Shown here: one piece after another, positions 38,231 through 45,140 of the stretch
Layout of the letters: every line of letters starts with the position of its first letter
How positions within the stretch are numbered: position 1 is the stretch's first letter
Virus record (IMG/VR): IMGVR_UViG_3300045282_000227
Span: 1 to 64,000 of that record
DNA length: 64,000 bases
Source of the DNA: a virus
Direction: 5' to 3' (one strand)
Notes under the pieces: model-generated
What the model was told of the DNA's origin: nothing
Seen by the model: the letters and a program-made list of their open reading frames with translations, nothing else
Database searches by the model: none
Position numbers and translations under genes: made by a program

Positions 38231-38764
38231 ATGGACGAGCATAACGTGGCGCCGAGGAACAAAGTCAAGACACTGATTGAGGAGATTATCTTCAACGCGC
38301 GATGGCTCCTGATTCCGTTCTATTTCGGCTTGATCCTGGTATTGTGCCTGTATGAATTCGCATTCGCGAGACAGGTGCTGTCGATGTTCTCGCTGGACAA
38401 GATCACCACCGAGACAATGATGTTGGTGGTGCTCGAAGCCGTCGACGTTGTGATGATTGCGAATCTGGTCAAGATGATCATCTCCGGATCATACAACTCG
38501 TTCGTCACCAAGGACCATGGCTACCAAGGCGAGAACGCCTCGAGCGGAATGCTCAAGGTCAAGATGTCGATGTCAATCATCGGCGTCTCATCCATCCACC
38601 TCTTGCAGACATTCGTCGAGGCAGCACACGTCCCGATGGAAGTCATTGTCAAGAAATTGCTCATCCATGGAACATTCATCGTCGGCACCTTGGTGATCGC
38701 TGTCGTCGAATATCTACATGTCAAGGGCGATGCACTAGAAAACTCTGAATCCATCCACAAGTGA
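38231..38764 (+). CDS. yqhA: YqhA family inner membrane protein
   Basis: 177 aa, four hydrophobic segments (WLLIPFYFGLILVLCLYEF, MLVVLEAVDVVMIANLV, MSMSIIGVSSIHLLQTF, LLIHGTFIVGTLVIAVVEYL). Conserved YqhA/UPF0114 features: EEIIFNARWLLIPFYFGL at the start and DVVMIANLVKMIISGSYNSF in the second segment. A chromosomal bacterial family of unknown function; the phage copy may alter the host membrane. Overlaps the lipoprotein gene by four bases. Confidence 0.87.
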   Translation: MDEHNVAPRNKVKTLIEEIIFNARWLLIPFYFGLILVLCLYEFAFARQVLSMFSLDKITTETMMLVVLEAVDVVMIANLVKMIISGSYNSFVTKDHGYQGENASSGMLKVKMSMSIIGVSSIHLLQTFVEAAHVPMEVIVKKLLIHGTFIVGTLVIAVVEYLHVKGDALENSESIHK

Positions 38765-39318
38765 GGTCTACCATGCGTCTACACACCATTCTCGCCGTTG
38801 CATTGGTCGTCGGTCTCTCGGGTTGCCATCTGCCCGACCAACAGCATCACCAGGTCGCAGAGACGAGTACAGTCCATGTTCGTCAAGTGTCCAACTCGAC
38901 CGACAACACGCTGCTCTGGTACTACATCTTGTTCTCGAGTCCCAGTTCAAGCACCTGCCCTTGCTATGTTGCATCGAGTCCGACACGAACCAGTGATATG
39001 TCTTCACTGAGCTTCACACGTTCGCCATCACTTCCGAGCGACGCAGGCTATGGTGGTAAGGATGGCACAACGACCGTCGAGAAAGAAGAGACGGAAGAAG
39101 TGGCCACTGAGGAACTACCCGAAGCCACTCAAGCAGAACTGGTCCAAGATGAAATGACCGACGGTGCCAGCGAGGAAGTCGAAGCAGCGCCAGCCACACC
39201 TGCCGAGGAACCGGCTGAATCTCAAGAATCCTCAAGCGACTCTTCGAACGACACGTCAAGCGACAGTGGTTCGAGTGGCGGTGATTCCGGCGGTGGTGAC
39301 TCAGGTGGCGGCGAGTAA
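38761..39318 (+). CDS. Acidic lipoprotein (185 aa)
   Basis: GTG 38761 or ATG 38773 (MRLHTILAV...). Signal peptide with lipobox LSGC, so Cys would be lipidated, here at residue 22 from the GTG. The body is Ser/Thr-rich, then a long Glu/Asp/Ala-rich disordered tail ending in GGDSGGGDSGGGE. Possibly an outer-membrane spanin or surface modifier; the tail makes it larger than usual spanins. Follows yqhA in an overlapping arrangement. Confidence 0.78.
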   Translation: MRSTMRLHTILAVALVVGLSGCHLPDQQHHQVAETSTVHVRQVSNSTDNTLLWYYILFSSPSSSTCPCYVASSPTRTSDMSSLSFTRSPSLPSDAGYGGKDGTTTVEKEETEEVATEELPEATQAELVQDEMTDGASEEVEAAPATPAEEPAESQESSSDSSNDTSSDSGSSGGDSGGGDSGGGE

Positions 39319-39336
39319 ATCTTTTCAAAGAAACTC

Positions 39337-39365
39337 TTGACAGGTGACATACATTATCATATACT
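39337..39365 (+). promoter_or_regulatory. Sigma70-like promoter TTGACA-17-TATACT
   Basis: -35 at 39337-39342, -10 at 39360-39365. It drives the group of small genes from 39401. Confidence 0.72.
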
Positions 39366-39400
39366 CTTTCTGTGGTAGGAATTAACCAAAGAGAATTGAA

Positions 39401-39583
39401 ATGACCTTTGAAGAGTTCTTTGCTAAGAAGTTTCCGGATACCTCGGCATTGGTTCCGGTGATGGTTGCAGCTTTCCGAGAAATCGCCGAGGAAGCATACA
39501 ACGCGGGCCGCGAAGACGGCTACGACGATGGCTATGACGCCGGGTACGATGTGGCGTATTCCATCCACGGAGAAGGCCCGTGA
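39401..39583 (+). CDS. Small protein with GYDDGYDAGYD repeats (60 aa)
   Basis: ATG 39401 after CAAAGAGAATTGAA. The C-terminal half is a periodic GREDGYDDGYDAGYDVAY, a Gly/Tyr/Asp zipper-like repeat found in short phage and bacterial proteins. Function unknown. Confidence 0.74.
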   Translation: MTFEEFFAKKFPDTSALVPVMVAAFREIAEEAYNAGREDGYDDGYDAGYDVAYSIHGEGP

Positions 39584-39831
39584 CCTACGATGACTTCGCT
39601 GGTCGCCCATTCCCCGGCAAGAAGCCGCAAGACCTCGTCTCCCTAAGGAAGAATGCCATGAACAGGCCGTATGTGGAATATCGTACCACCTTGCAGAAGA
39701 TGGATTACGATCGTCTCTTGGTCGAAGCCCGCGATGTCTGGGCAATCGACCATCCCGAAACCATGCAGGCCAAAGAGCTGATCGAAGTGATGGTCGGCCG
39801 TGACGAAGACGAGTGGAGCCGCGGACGATGA
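39580..39831 (+). CDS. Small protein of unknown function (83 aa)
   Basis: GTG start overlapping the previous stop. Charged and helical in the second half (YDRLLVEARDVWAIDHPE). Not recognised. Confidence 0.72.
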   Translation: MTYDDFAGRPFPGKKPQDLVSLRKNAMNRPYVEYRTTLQKMDYDRLLVEARDVWAIDHPETMQAKELIEVMVGRDEDEWSRGR

Positions 39832-40112
39832 GCGAGTTCATGGCAGAAACCAAAAAGCGCGACACCGAGCGACGTGCCCAAGCACTCGATCCGGCCGAAG
39901 CTCTCTCCAAGGCCCAAGAGTTCGTCCAGAACAATCTCTTCGAACTCTGCAACGAGGCGCTGCTCTTGAACATCGGCCAGTACCACGACAAGGACGGCAA
40001 GTTCTTGCAACTGGTAGAGATCTTGAAAGACATCACTGCCAACAACGCACACGCCGTGGCACGTACTCTAGTTGCCGAGCGTGCGATGCGGACGATCGCA
40101 GAGGGCATATGA
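39828..40112 (+). CDS. Helical protein of unknown function (94 aa)
   Basis: ATG 39828 overlaps the previous stop (ATGA). Ala/Glu-rich helices (AEALSKAQEFVQNNLFELC) and a basic helical end. Overlaps the next start. Confidence 0.74.
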   Translation: MSEFMAETKKRDTERRAQALDPAEALSKAQEFVQNNLFELCNEALLLNIGQYHDKDGKFLQLVEILKDITANNAHAVARTLVAERAMRTIAEGI

Positions 40113-40507
40113 AATCCGAATACGGAAATTGCATGACCTGTCAGGTTGAATTGGGTCATGTTGACGAGGATCCAAACGGTGACATCGGCACCAAATGCGC
40201 ACGGTGTCTTGCCGAAGAGGAACACGATTTCGACGTGCTGCGCGACGCCGAGTATGACCGTTCTGGAAATCTCATCGAGCGCATCCAGAACGAGCTGGCT
40301 ACGGAAAAGGAACAGCTGCGCGACGAACGAGTCGTCGCCATTCTTGAAGACCGACGCCAGAAGATGTATGCTGCCATGACGGCTATCTTCGAAATCGAGA
40401 AAACCTATCCAACCGACAGTTGGGAACGCAGGTTTGCATTCCGTGCTCGCTGTGAGCTCGGATACCTGGAGGACATCATCCTCCGCGATATAGGAATCAG
40501 ATCATGA
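40109..40507 (+). CDS. Zinc-ribbon protein with coiled coil (132 aa)
   Basis: CMTCQVEL and GTKCARCLAE form a two-part CxxC/CxxC zinc site within the first 35 residues. A long helix follows (IQNELATEKEQLRDERVVAIL). Not a recognised family. ATGA overlaps at both ends. Confidence 0.77.
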   Translation: MKSEYGNCMTCQVELGHVDEDPNGDIGTKCARCLAEEEHDFDVLRDAEYDRSGNLIERIQNELATEKEQLRDERVVAILEDRRQKMYAAMTAIFEIEKTYPTDSWERRFAFRARCELGYLEDIILRDIGIRS

Positions 40508-40716
40508 AACTTGACAGATGGGGCGCATTCATTCTTGGCGTCAATCTAGGTGTCTGGCTCGTGATAGCTGGCAGTTTCATATCCGGCGACCGGGCCATTG
40601 TGCAGAAGGCGCACATTTCACAGAAGCAATGTGAGGCTCGACTCCCACGCGATCAACACTGTGTCATGGCATACATGCCAGAATTTCTGATGAAGGAGCC
40701 AGCTGATGGCAAATGA
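40504..40716 (+). CDS. Small membrane protein (70 aa)
   Basis: One membrane helix near the start (GAFILGVNLGVWLVIAGSFI), then a basic tail with two Cys. Overlaps neighbours. Function unknown. Confidence 0.73.
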   Translation: MKLDRWGAFILGVNLGVWLVIAGSFISGDRAIVQKAHISQKQCEARLPRDQHCVMAYMPEFLMKEPADGK

Positions 40717-40927
40717 AGTCGAACGTCGTACGCAAGAAAAGCCTGCGACAACCTGGCAAGAACGCGTTCTTGATGAACGCAAAGATCTGACCTACAAGAT
40801 CGAGGCGCTGGCCAGGTTCCTATTCAAGATGGATTCGAACGATTCCCGGTTCGGCATCTTGAATCGCCAGTTCAATGCGATGATCACGTACCAAGGTATC
40901 TTGGACGAACGCATCGCTCAATTCTAG
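40706..40927 (+). CDS. Conserved small phage protein, cyclase-associated type (73 aa)
   Basis: TWQERVLDERKDLTYKIEALARFLF and YQGILDERIAQF match a short family of small phage proteins (often annotated crAss001_48-like): a helix with W-Q-x-R-V-x-x-E, then a second helix pairing with it. Function unknown. ATG 40706 after AAGGAGCCAGCTG. Confidence 0.75.
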   Translation: MANEVERRTQEKPATTWQERVLDERKDLTYKIEALARFLFKMDSNDSRFGILNRQFNAMITYQGILDERIAQF

Positions 40928-40935
40928 GAACCGTC

Positions 40936-41358
40936 ATGAGTGACATACCGAAGGCCGCACCACTACCCGAACTCTTGCCGTGTCCATTCTGTGGATCGCA
41001 GGCAAAACTGCGCTTGGTTGGAAACGAATACTTCGTCACATGTACGAAGAGTGGTGTCTGCTACGGCTTCCATGATATCTATCAGCGCGATCGTGATGGA
41101 CATCGAGTTCACGGATACACGTATGCTCAGGATGCGATCGACATCTGGAACCGTCGAGCACCGGCAGAAGGCCAGTTGAATTGGCAGCGTATGACAGCCG
41201 AAGCTCGAGCTCTCCAAGCCAGACACCTCGATAAGCACGAGGGCGATGTCTATCACGCGATGCAATATCTAGCTGTCAAGTTCGGCAGCAAGGAGCCGTG
41301 GTCGCTGACTCAACCTCTCACAGTAACCGGCGACGGCGATCAGCTCATTCGCAACTAG
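40936..41358 (+). CDS. Lar-type zinc-finger protein (140 aa)
   Basis: ELLPCPFCGSQAKLR and then a second Cys site (VTCTKSGVC) plus the downstream AIDIWNRRA is the signature of the Lar/restriction-alleviation zinc-ribbon family (Lar_restr_allev). Rac-prophage Lar reduces type I restriction; for this phage an anti-restriction role is inference. The C-terminal 60 residues are an added region. ATG 40936 follows CTAGGAACCGTC. Confidence 0.75.
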   Translation: MSDIPKAAPLPELLPCPFCGSQAKLRLVGNEYFVTCTKSGVCYGFHDIYQRDRDGHRVHGYTYAQDAIDIWNRRAPAEGQLNWQRMTAEARALQARHLDKHEGDVYHAMQYLAVKFGSKEPWSLTQPLTVTGDGDQLIRN

Positions 41359-41370
41359 AGGTAATCGAAC

Positions 41371-41553
41371 ATGAACCCATTCTCTGGTACGTACGTCAGC
41401 GTGACAGTCGATACCTATGGACGCGTCACCAACACTGTACCGCCACCGACCTTCAGTCCGGTCATGCGTAACAAATGCGTTTCATGTGGTTCTCGAGAGT
41501 TCAAGAAACACGGCGACCTATTGGTGTGCGCCTACTGTCGAAGTACAACCTGA
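41371..41553 (+). CDS. Fibre-repeat plus zinc-ribbon mini-protein (60 aa)
   Basis: Residues 5-22 (GTYVSVTVDTYGRVTN) copy the repeat of the fibre at 30380 (TPGTYNSVTVDTYGRVT). Residues 35-58 form a zinc ribbon (CVSCGSREF...LVCAYCRS). The mixture suggests a fibre fragment joined to a zinc ribbon. ATG 41371 follows AGAGGTAATCGAAC. Its end overlaps the minus-strand gene at 41518 by 36 bases. Confidence 0.7.
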   Translation: MNPFSGTYVSVTVDTYGRVTNTVPPPTFSPVMRNKCVSCGSREFKKHGDLLVCAYCRSTT

Positions 41554-41991
41554 CTGAACGCCTTCCAGCTTGCCGATGTGTGAGCGTCGTGTGCGGATCA
41601 TTATCCACGAGTTATACCAGTAGTCGTCCTCAAGGACGCGCCGCTCGAACTGCTCACGTGCCTCTAGGTAGCTCAAGGTTCCAAGAGATGGACAGAGATG
41701 CAAGATCTCTCGCTCGAAGAACTCCTCGCCGTGCAGCTCTAGTTGAGCGACCAACTCATCATTCGAACCAAAGTACTCGGGCCAATTTGAACTGACCTTC
41801 TGGCGCTTCTTCATCCCTTTGACGACCTTGGTTTTCTTGAGGAAGAAACTCTTCTTGCCTAGATACGCTCGATTGTTCTTCGTGTCACGAATGACATACA
41901 CGAATCCCACCAGGTCTGTTTCCATTCCACTGACGAATGGCTCGCCACGAAATAGCCACGGCTTGTAGTTTTTCGGCACTTTCTTAGCCAT
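41518..41991 (-). CDS. GIY-YIG-like protein of T4-type phages (157 aa)
   Basis: The segment VGFVYVIRDTKNNRAYLGKKSFF is a GIY-YIG-type strand pair (VYVI...AYLG), and the C-terminal part (YFGSNDELVAQLELHG, FEREILHLC, EAREQFE) continues as in a family of proteins found next to tube genes in T4-like phages, with the start KVPKNYKPWLFRGEPF. It is not a typical homing enzyme as it lacks NUMOD repeats. It may cut or bind DNA. It converges with 41371. Confidence 0.72.
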   Translation of the reverse strand: MAKKVPKNYKPWLFRGEPFVSGMETDLVGFVYVIRDTKNNRAYLGKKSFFLKKTKVVKGMKKRQKVSSNWPEYFGSNDELVAQLELHGEEFFEREILHLCPSLGTLSYLEAREQFERRVLEDDYWYNSWIMIRTRRSHIGKLEGVQSGCTSTVGAHQ

Positions 41992-42114
41992 GTGGGTCTA
42001 GGCCTTCGTTTAGATGTAGAACATGATGAATGAAACTGTAACTCATTGATTCCTAACAGGAAACACCAACGAGCCAGCATGGTGTAAGTCATTGATTTAT
42101 ATGGCGTTCGAGAA

Positions 42115-42645
42115 TTAACTCGGAAACAATCCGGTGCCAACTTTCAGGTTATTCCAGTTCTTGTAAGTCATTGTCACGGTCACAGTCTGAGCATGGTTTG
42201 AGTTTCCATACGAGACGTCCATCGAACCAATCGAAGCCGGCCAGGCTTCCAAGAGCTCGACGCCATATCGACGTTGACCGGCTTCATCCAAAGAATACAT
42301 CTTGATTGAGCCGACATAGTTCGCATAGTACTCGGCTGACATCGTGGCCACATTGAACGAACGTTCGTTCCAGGTCTCAAACCAGCGACGCGTGTCACCG
42401 CCGGCATTCGCATAGAAGCTGAAGGTCACCGGATCGTTTGCAAAACCGCTCGCATGTCTACGCGGGGCAGTATTGGTGCGCGACTCGGCCGACTGCATCA
42501 TGCGAGCCGGGAAGGTCGCGGTGTGACATTTGATATTGATTGTCTTGCTGGACGCGGTGAACGGAGGATTGAACTCCACTTCGAAGCGGGCAACTTTCAT
42601 CACACCTTGTGAGAAGTGGTGAATGAAATCTTGAAATTGACTCAT
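42115..42645 (-). CDS. gp19: Tail tube protein (T4 gp19-like)
   Basis: 176 aa (T4 gp19 is 163). MSQFQDFIHHFSQGVMKVARFEVEF, then a beta-sandwich with HTATFPARMM, VTFSFYANAGGD, ETWNERSF, YYANYVGSIKMYSLD and a final VTVTMTYKNWNN: the typical gp19/tube order. It polymerises into the inner tail tube. Start ATG 42645 is chosen because the homology begins there. On the minus strand, opposite the baseplate genes. Overlaps the next gene by four bases. Confidence 0.88.
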   Translation of the reverse strand: MSQFQDFIHHFSQGVMKVARFEVEFNPPFTASSKTINIKCHTATFPARMMQSAESRTNTAPRRHASGFANDPVTFSFYANAGGDTRRWFETWNERSFNVATMSAEYYANYVGSIKMYSLDEAGQRRYGVELLEAWPASIGSMDVSYGNSNHAQTVTVTMTYKNWNNLKVGTGLFPS

Positions 42646-43205
42646 CTTGTCTGACTCCAGATCTCTCGAGACGTTGCACCAATGAATTTCTGTAGCGGCA
42701 ACATGGCAACCTGTTCCCAATACTTGTCATCGACTCTGAGCATTCGAGTGACGACATGGTTTCCTAGATATCTGTGAATCGTCGGACCAAACCAGCGATC
42801 TTTGACGAGGCCGTTCAAGAACTGATAACTCACCTTCATGTATGCTCGCGGAGTTCCCTCGCGCTTCTTGAAGTAGAGGAGCTTGTCGAGCAACTTGGCC
42901 CTGAGCATCGGCGGAAGGTAATGCAGGTTCATTCCCAGCCAGCCATCGTTATAGATGCTGATAGGGATGATCACCGGAAGCGTGTCGTACCAAGGGAGAG
43001 TGTCTTTGGTCTTCGGGTCATAGCCATAGATGAACATACCACCGATGAACACGTTGGTTTGTAGTCTGGCGTTGAAGGCTTCGACAGGGACCGTGCTAGA
43101 ACGCAGCTTCGGCGCCATTGAGTAAAGCCATTTGACCGAAGCCTTGGAGTCTCCTGGTCCGGATCTCTTGAGCTTGTCTTCGATTGTAGGAGTTGTAGTC
43201 GGCAT
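42642..43205 (-). CDS. T4-type virion protein, unassigned (187 aa)
   Basis: A structural-type protein between gp4 and gp19 on the minus strand. It has NVFIGGMFIYGYDPKTKDTL, DTLPVIIPISIYNDGWLGMN and NLHYLPPMLRAKLLDKLLYF, a pattern I know from T4-like phages (LGLNLHYLPPxLRAxLLDxL), but I cannot give it a T4 gene number. A late core (TAAATA at 43215-43210 on this strand) precedes the ATG by 4 bases. Confidence 0.7.
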   Translation of the reverse strand: MPTTTPTIEDKLKRSGPGDSKASVKWLYSMAPKLRSSTVPVEAFNARLQTNVFIGGMFIYGYDPKTKDTLPWYDTLPVIIPISIYNDGWLGMNLHYLPPMLRAKLLDKLLYFKKREGTPRAYMKVSYQFLNGLVKDRWFGPTIHRYLGNHVVTRMLRVDDKYWEQVAMLPLQKFIGATSREIWSQTR

Positions 43206-43209
43206 CTTG

Positions 43210-43217
43210 TATTTATC
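43210..43217 (-). promoter_or_regulatory. Late promoter core GATAAATA, minus strand
   Basis: On the minus strand the core GATAAATA ends 4 bases before the ATG at 43205, so the message would start at or next to the start codon. Confidence 0.55.
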
Positions 43218-43665
43218 GACGTTTCTTGAGGCCGATATCGTATTCGGTCAGCACGCGGAAGTCCATGCCGTTCTTCTTGGCATACTCGGTCGCCGCTTCC
43301 CATTTGTCTTGGTTGACCTGGTAGGTGTACAGGCGTTCCATCTGTGCTCGAGTGTTCCTCTGGGCCTTGGGTGGACGCGTCTCGGCATCTGGTTTGATCT
43401 CAATCAGTAGCGTCTTCACTTCGCCGGAAGACGTCTTGATCTTGACGATGAAGTCAACGAAGTAGCGGCGCATCTTGTTGTCCATCTTCGAGAAGTATGG
43501 TACGACGCAGCCTTCAGAGTTCCAGTGAATGACCGAGGGATTCAGATCACACCAGTGAAACATCTTCAGTTCCCAGGACGAACGGAAGACAATGTCGTTC
43601 ACGTTGCCCACGTACTTCTTTGGGTTGGATGGATAGAAGCGGCCTTGCCTGTAGTTACGAGCCAA
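43213..43665 (-). CDS. gp4: Head completion protein, TnsA-like nuclease fold (T4 gp4-like)
   Basis: 150 aa, the same length as T4 gp4. ARNYRQGRFYPSNPKKYVGN, YRSSWELKMFHWCDLNPSVIHW, RRYFVDFIVK, LLIEIKPDAETRPP and WEAATEYAKKNGMDF give the family order; D-x-x...EIK is a nuclease-type PD-(D/E)xK core. T4 gp4 completes the head before tail joining. It starts with TTG at 43665, or an upstream alternative was missed; a late-type core lies at 43712-43707 on the same strand. Confidence 0.9.
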   Translation of the reverse strand: MARNYRQGRFYPSNPKKYVGNVNDIVFRSSWELKMFHWCDLNPSVIHWNSEGCVVPYFSKMDNKMRRYFVDFIVKIKTSSGEVKTLLIEIKPDAETRPPKAQRNTRAQMERLYTYQVNQDKWEAATEYAKKNGMDFRVLTEYDIGLKKRR

Positions 43666-43677
43666 GATTTTCGCCCT

Positions 43678-43683
43678 TAAATA
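43678..43683 (+). promoter_or_regulatory. Late promoter core TAAATA, plus strand
   Basis: CTTAAATA ending at 43683, 30 bases before ATG 43714. Confidence 0.45.
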
Positions 43684-43700
43684 TCAATGTAATTCATAGG

Positions 43701-43708
43701 TATAGATA
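43701..43708 (+). promoter_or_regulatory. Late promoter core TATAGATA
   Basis: One mismatch to TATAAATA. Its last base is 6 before the A of ATG 43714, the same leaderless spacing as at 1535 and 24945. On the minus strand the overlapping TAAATA (43712-43707) points to gp4. Confidence 0.45.
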
Positions 43709-43713
43709 TTTAG

Positions 43714-44604
43714 ATGACAGACACGATTCTCCAATATCCACCAGATATCGGCCAGCCAGAGAACAGTCCGGCTTGGGCTCACTTCACGTTCTTCGAGTGG
43801 GGTCGTTCGGGTCTGGCCAAGGAAGGAATGGCTCCCGGCGCCCAGGTGGGTCTCTACATGCCAGAGCGTGTCAAGTCACCGGGCACAACTCGTTGGGATG
43901 CTGAACAGTTGGGATTCGTCGGCGCCAAGGCAGTTGATGCCGAACGTGGTATCTTGAACACGATGACAGGTCAGCAAGACAACACAAACTTCTTCTCACA
44001 GATCACATCCAAGATCTCTGACATCGCTTCCCAAGGTCTACAGGTTGGTGCAGCTCATATCGGCGCAGACCTCCTCGCTGACACTGTCAACCTGTTCGGC
44101 GGCAAGGCATCGGCAGAAGGCATTCTTGGTGCGGCTGCAGGTAGAACCTTCAACCCATATCTGACCATGCTCTTCAAGAGCGTTGACTTCCGGACGTTCT
44201 CGTTCAACTTCAAGTTCATCGCCCGCAACGAATCCGAAACCCGGCTGATCGACCAGATCGTCAAGACCTTCAGGAAGGCCTCGTTGCCGACATACAACAC
44301 CGACGTGATCAGCTCAACCACCTCGTCCAGCGGAAGTGCTACCGACGCCGTTCCGTTCTTCGGCTATCCGAATGTCTGTGAGATCAGATTCAAATGGGGT
44401 CACGGCGACAATCGTTGGCTCCCGAGAATGAAGCGCGCAGCACTCGTTGACGTTGACGTTGAATATGGCTCACAAGGTCAGTACATTGGCTTCGCCGCAT
44501 CGGAAGGTGCACCTCTCGAAGTCTCACTCTCAACGAAGTGGCAAGAGATCGAACTGGTCACGGCTGGCGACATCAACACTTCACCTGGATCGCAGAGCTA
44601 CTAA
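43714..44604 (+). CDS. gp48: Baseplate tail-tube cap protein (T4 gp48-like)
   Basis: 296 aa. The N-terminal 130 residues are Gly/Ala-rich and mixed; the core has AAAGRTFNPYLTMLFKSVDF and FRTFSFNFKFIARNESET, a gp48/gp54-type tube-like domain that ends the baseplate and starts the tube, followed by VCEIRFKWG and VEVSLSTKWQEIELVTA. Adjacent to gp53 and hub genes, as expected. It could also be gp54; the single copy here leaves this open. Confidence 0.75.
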   Translation: MTDTILQYPPDIGQPENSPAWAHFTFFEWGRSGLAKEGMAPGAQVGLYMPERVKSPGTTRWDAEQLGFVGAKAVDAERGILNTMTGQQDNTNFFSQITSKISDIASQGLQVGAAHIGADLLADTVNLFGGKASAEGILGAAAGRTFNPYLTMLFKSVDFRTFSFNFKFIARNESETRLIDQIVKTFRKASLPTYNTDVISSTTSSSGSATDAVPFFGYPNVCEIRFKWGHGDNRWLPRMKRAALVDVDVEYGSQGQYIGFAASEGAPLEVSLSTKWQEIELVTAGDINTSPGSQSY

Positions 44605-45140
44605 TGTTCTTCAAGAAATTCGGTTCGATCAATTATCAGCTTGATGGCTACTCGAAAGACGCCATGAACATCCTGACTGCCGTTGTTCTGCGCAGTTTGA
44701 ATGTCGACAAGTCCTACGTCTACCAACAGTACATCGTTCCGGCTGGTGCGGGTCCAGAAGTCGTCGCCAATACACTCTACAAGAACCCAGATCACTACTG
44801 GACCGTACTACTCATCAACGGAATGGTCGATCCATTCGTGGACTGGCCAATGTCAGACGAGACGCTCGAGGAATGGGTGACGGCCCGATACGATGATCCG
44901 TTCAAGGTCATCTACTTCACGAATGTCACGGATGGTTCGAACTACGACGATGTGGACTCGAAGCTGTTCTTCGATATGGTCGAGAACAACGAAACTCTCC
45001 CATACAATGTTCATCCCGTAACTGCTCTAGAAGATGCACAGATCGCAAACAACAAGAAGCGCGAGATCACAGTGATTGGACCTGGCTATATCGATACCTT
45101 TGTCGAACTCTTTGAACGTGCGCTCGAGGACCGAGCATGA
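44604..45140 (+). CDS. gp53: Baseplate wedge protein (T4 gp53-like)
   Basis: 178 aa. The N-terminal DIxNI/VVLRSLNVDKSYVYQQYIVP and then YKNPDHYWTVLLINGMVDPFVDWPMSD are characteristic of gp53 (YxNPxxxWVILxxN...DWP). The C-terminal part has a LysM-like or extended stretch. It is part of the wedge that joins to the hub. ATG 44604 overlaps the gp48 stop by one base; GAGCA overlap with the next gene (ATGA). Confidence 0.87.
   Translation: MFFKKFGSINYQLDGYSKDAMNILTAVVLRSLNVDKSYVYQQYIVPAGAGPEVVANTLYKNPDHYWTVLLINGMVDPFVDWPMSDETLEEWVTARYDDPFKVIYFTNVTDGSNYDDVDSKLFFDMVENNETLPYNVHPVTALEDAQIANNKKREITVIGPGYIDTFVELFERALEDRA

Noticed and set aside
41992-42114. The gap between the GIY-YIG-like gene and gp19 as a small gene or ncRNA
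   Set aside because: No frame with a start signal was found. A TATAAAT-like word on the minus strand is about 100 bases from the next start, too far to rely on.
42041-42174. Repeated TAAGTCATTGA-like words (also near 24811) as a regulatory repeat
   Set aside because: One copy is coding sequence of the tube gene (MTYK), copies are short and diverge at once, so common origin is doubtful.
42642-43205. Assigning the 187-residue protein as gp53
   Set aside because: The gp53 signature (NPDHYWTVLLING...DWP) is in the product of 44604, so this gene must be something else.
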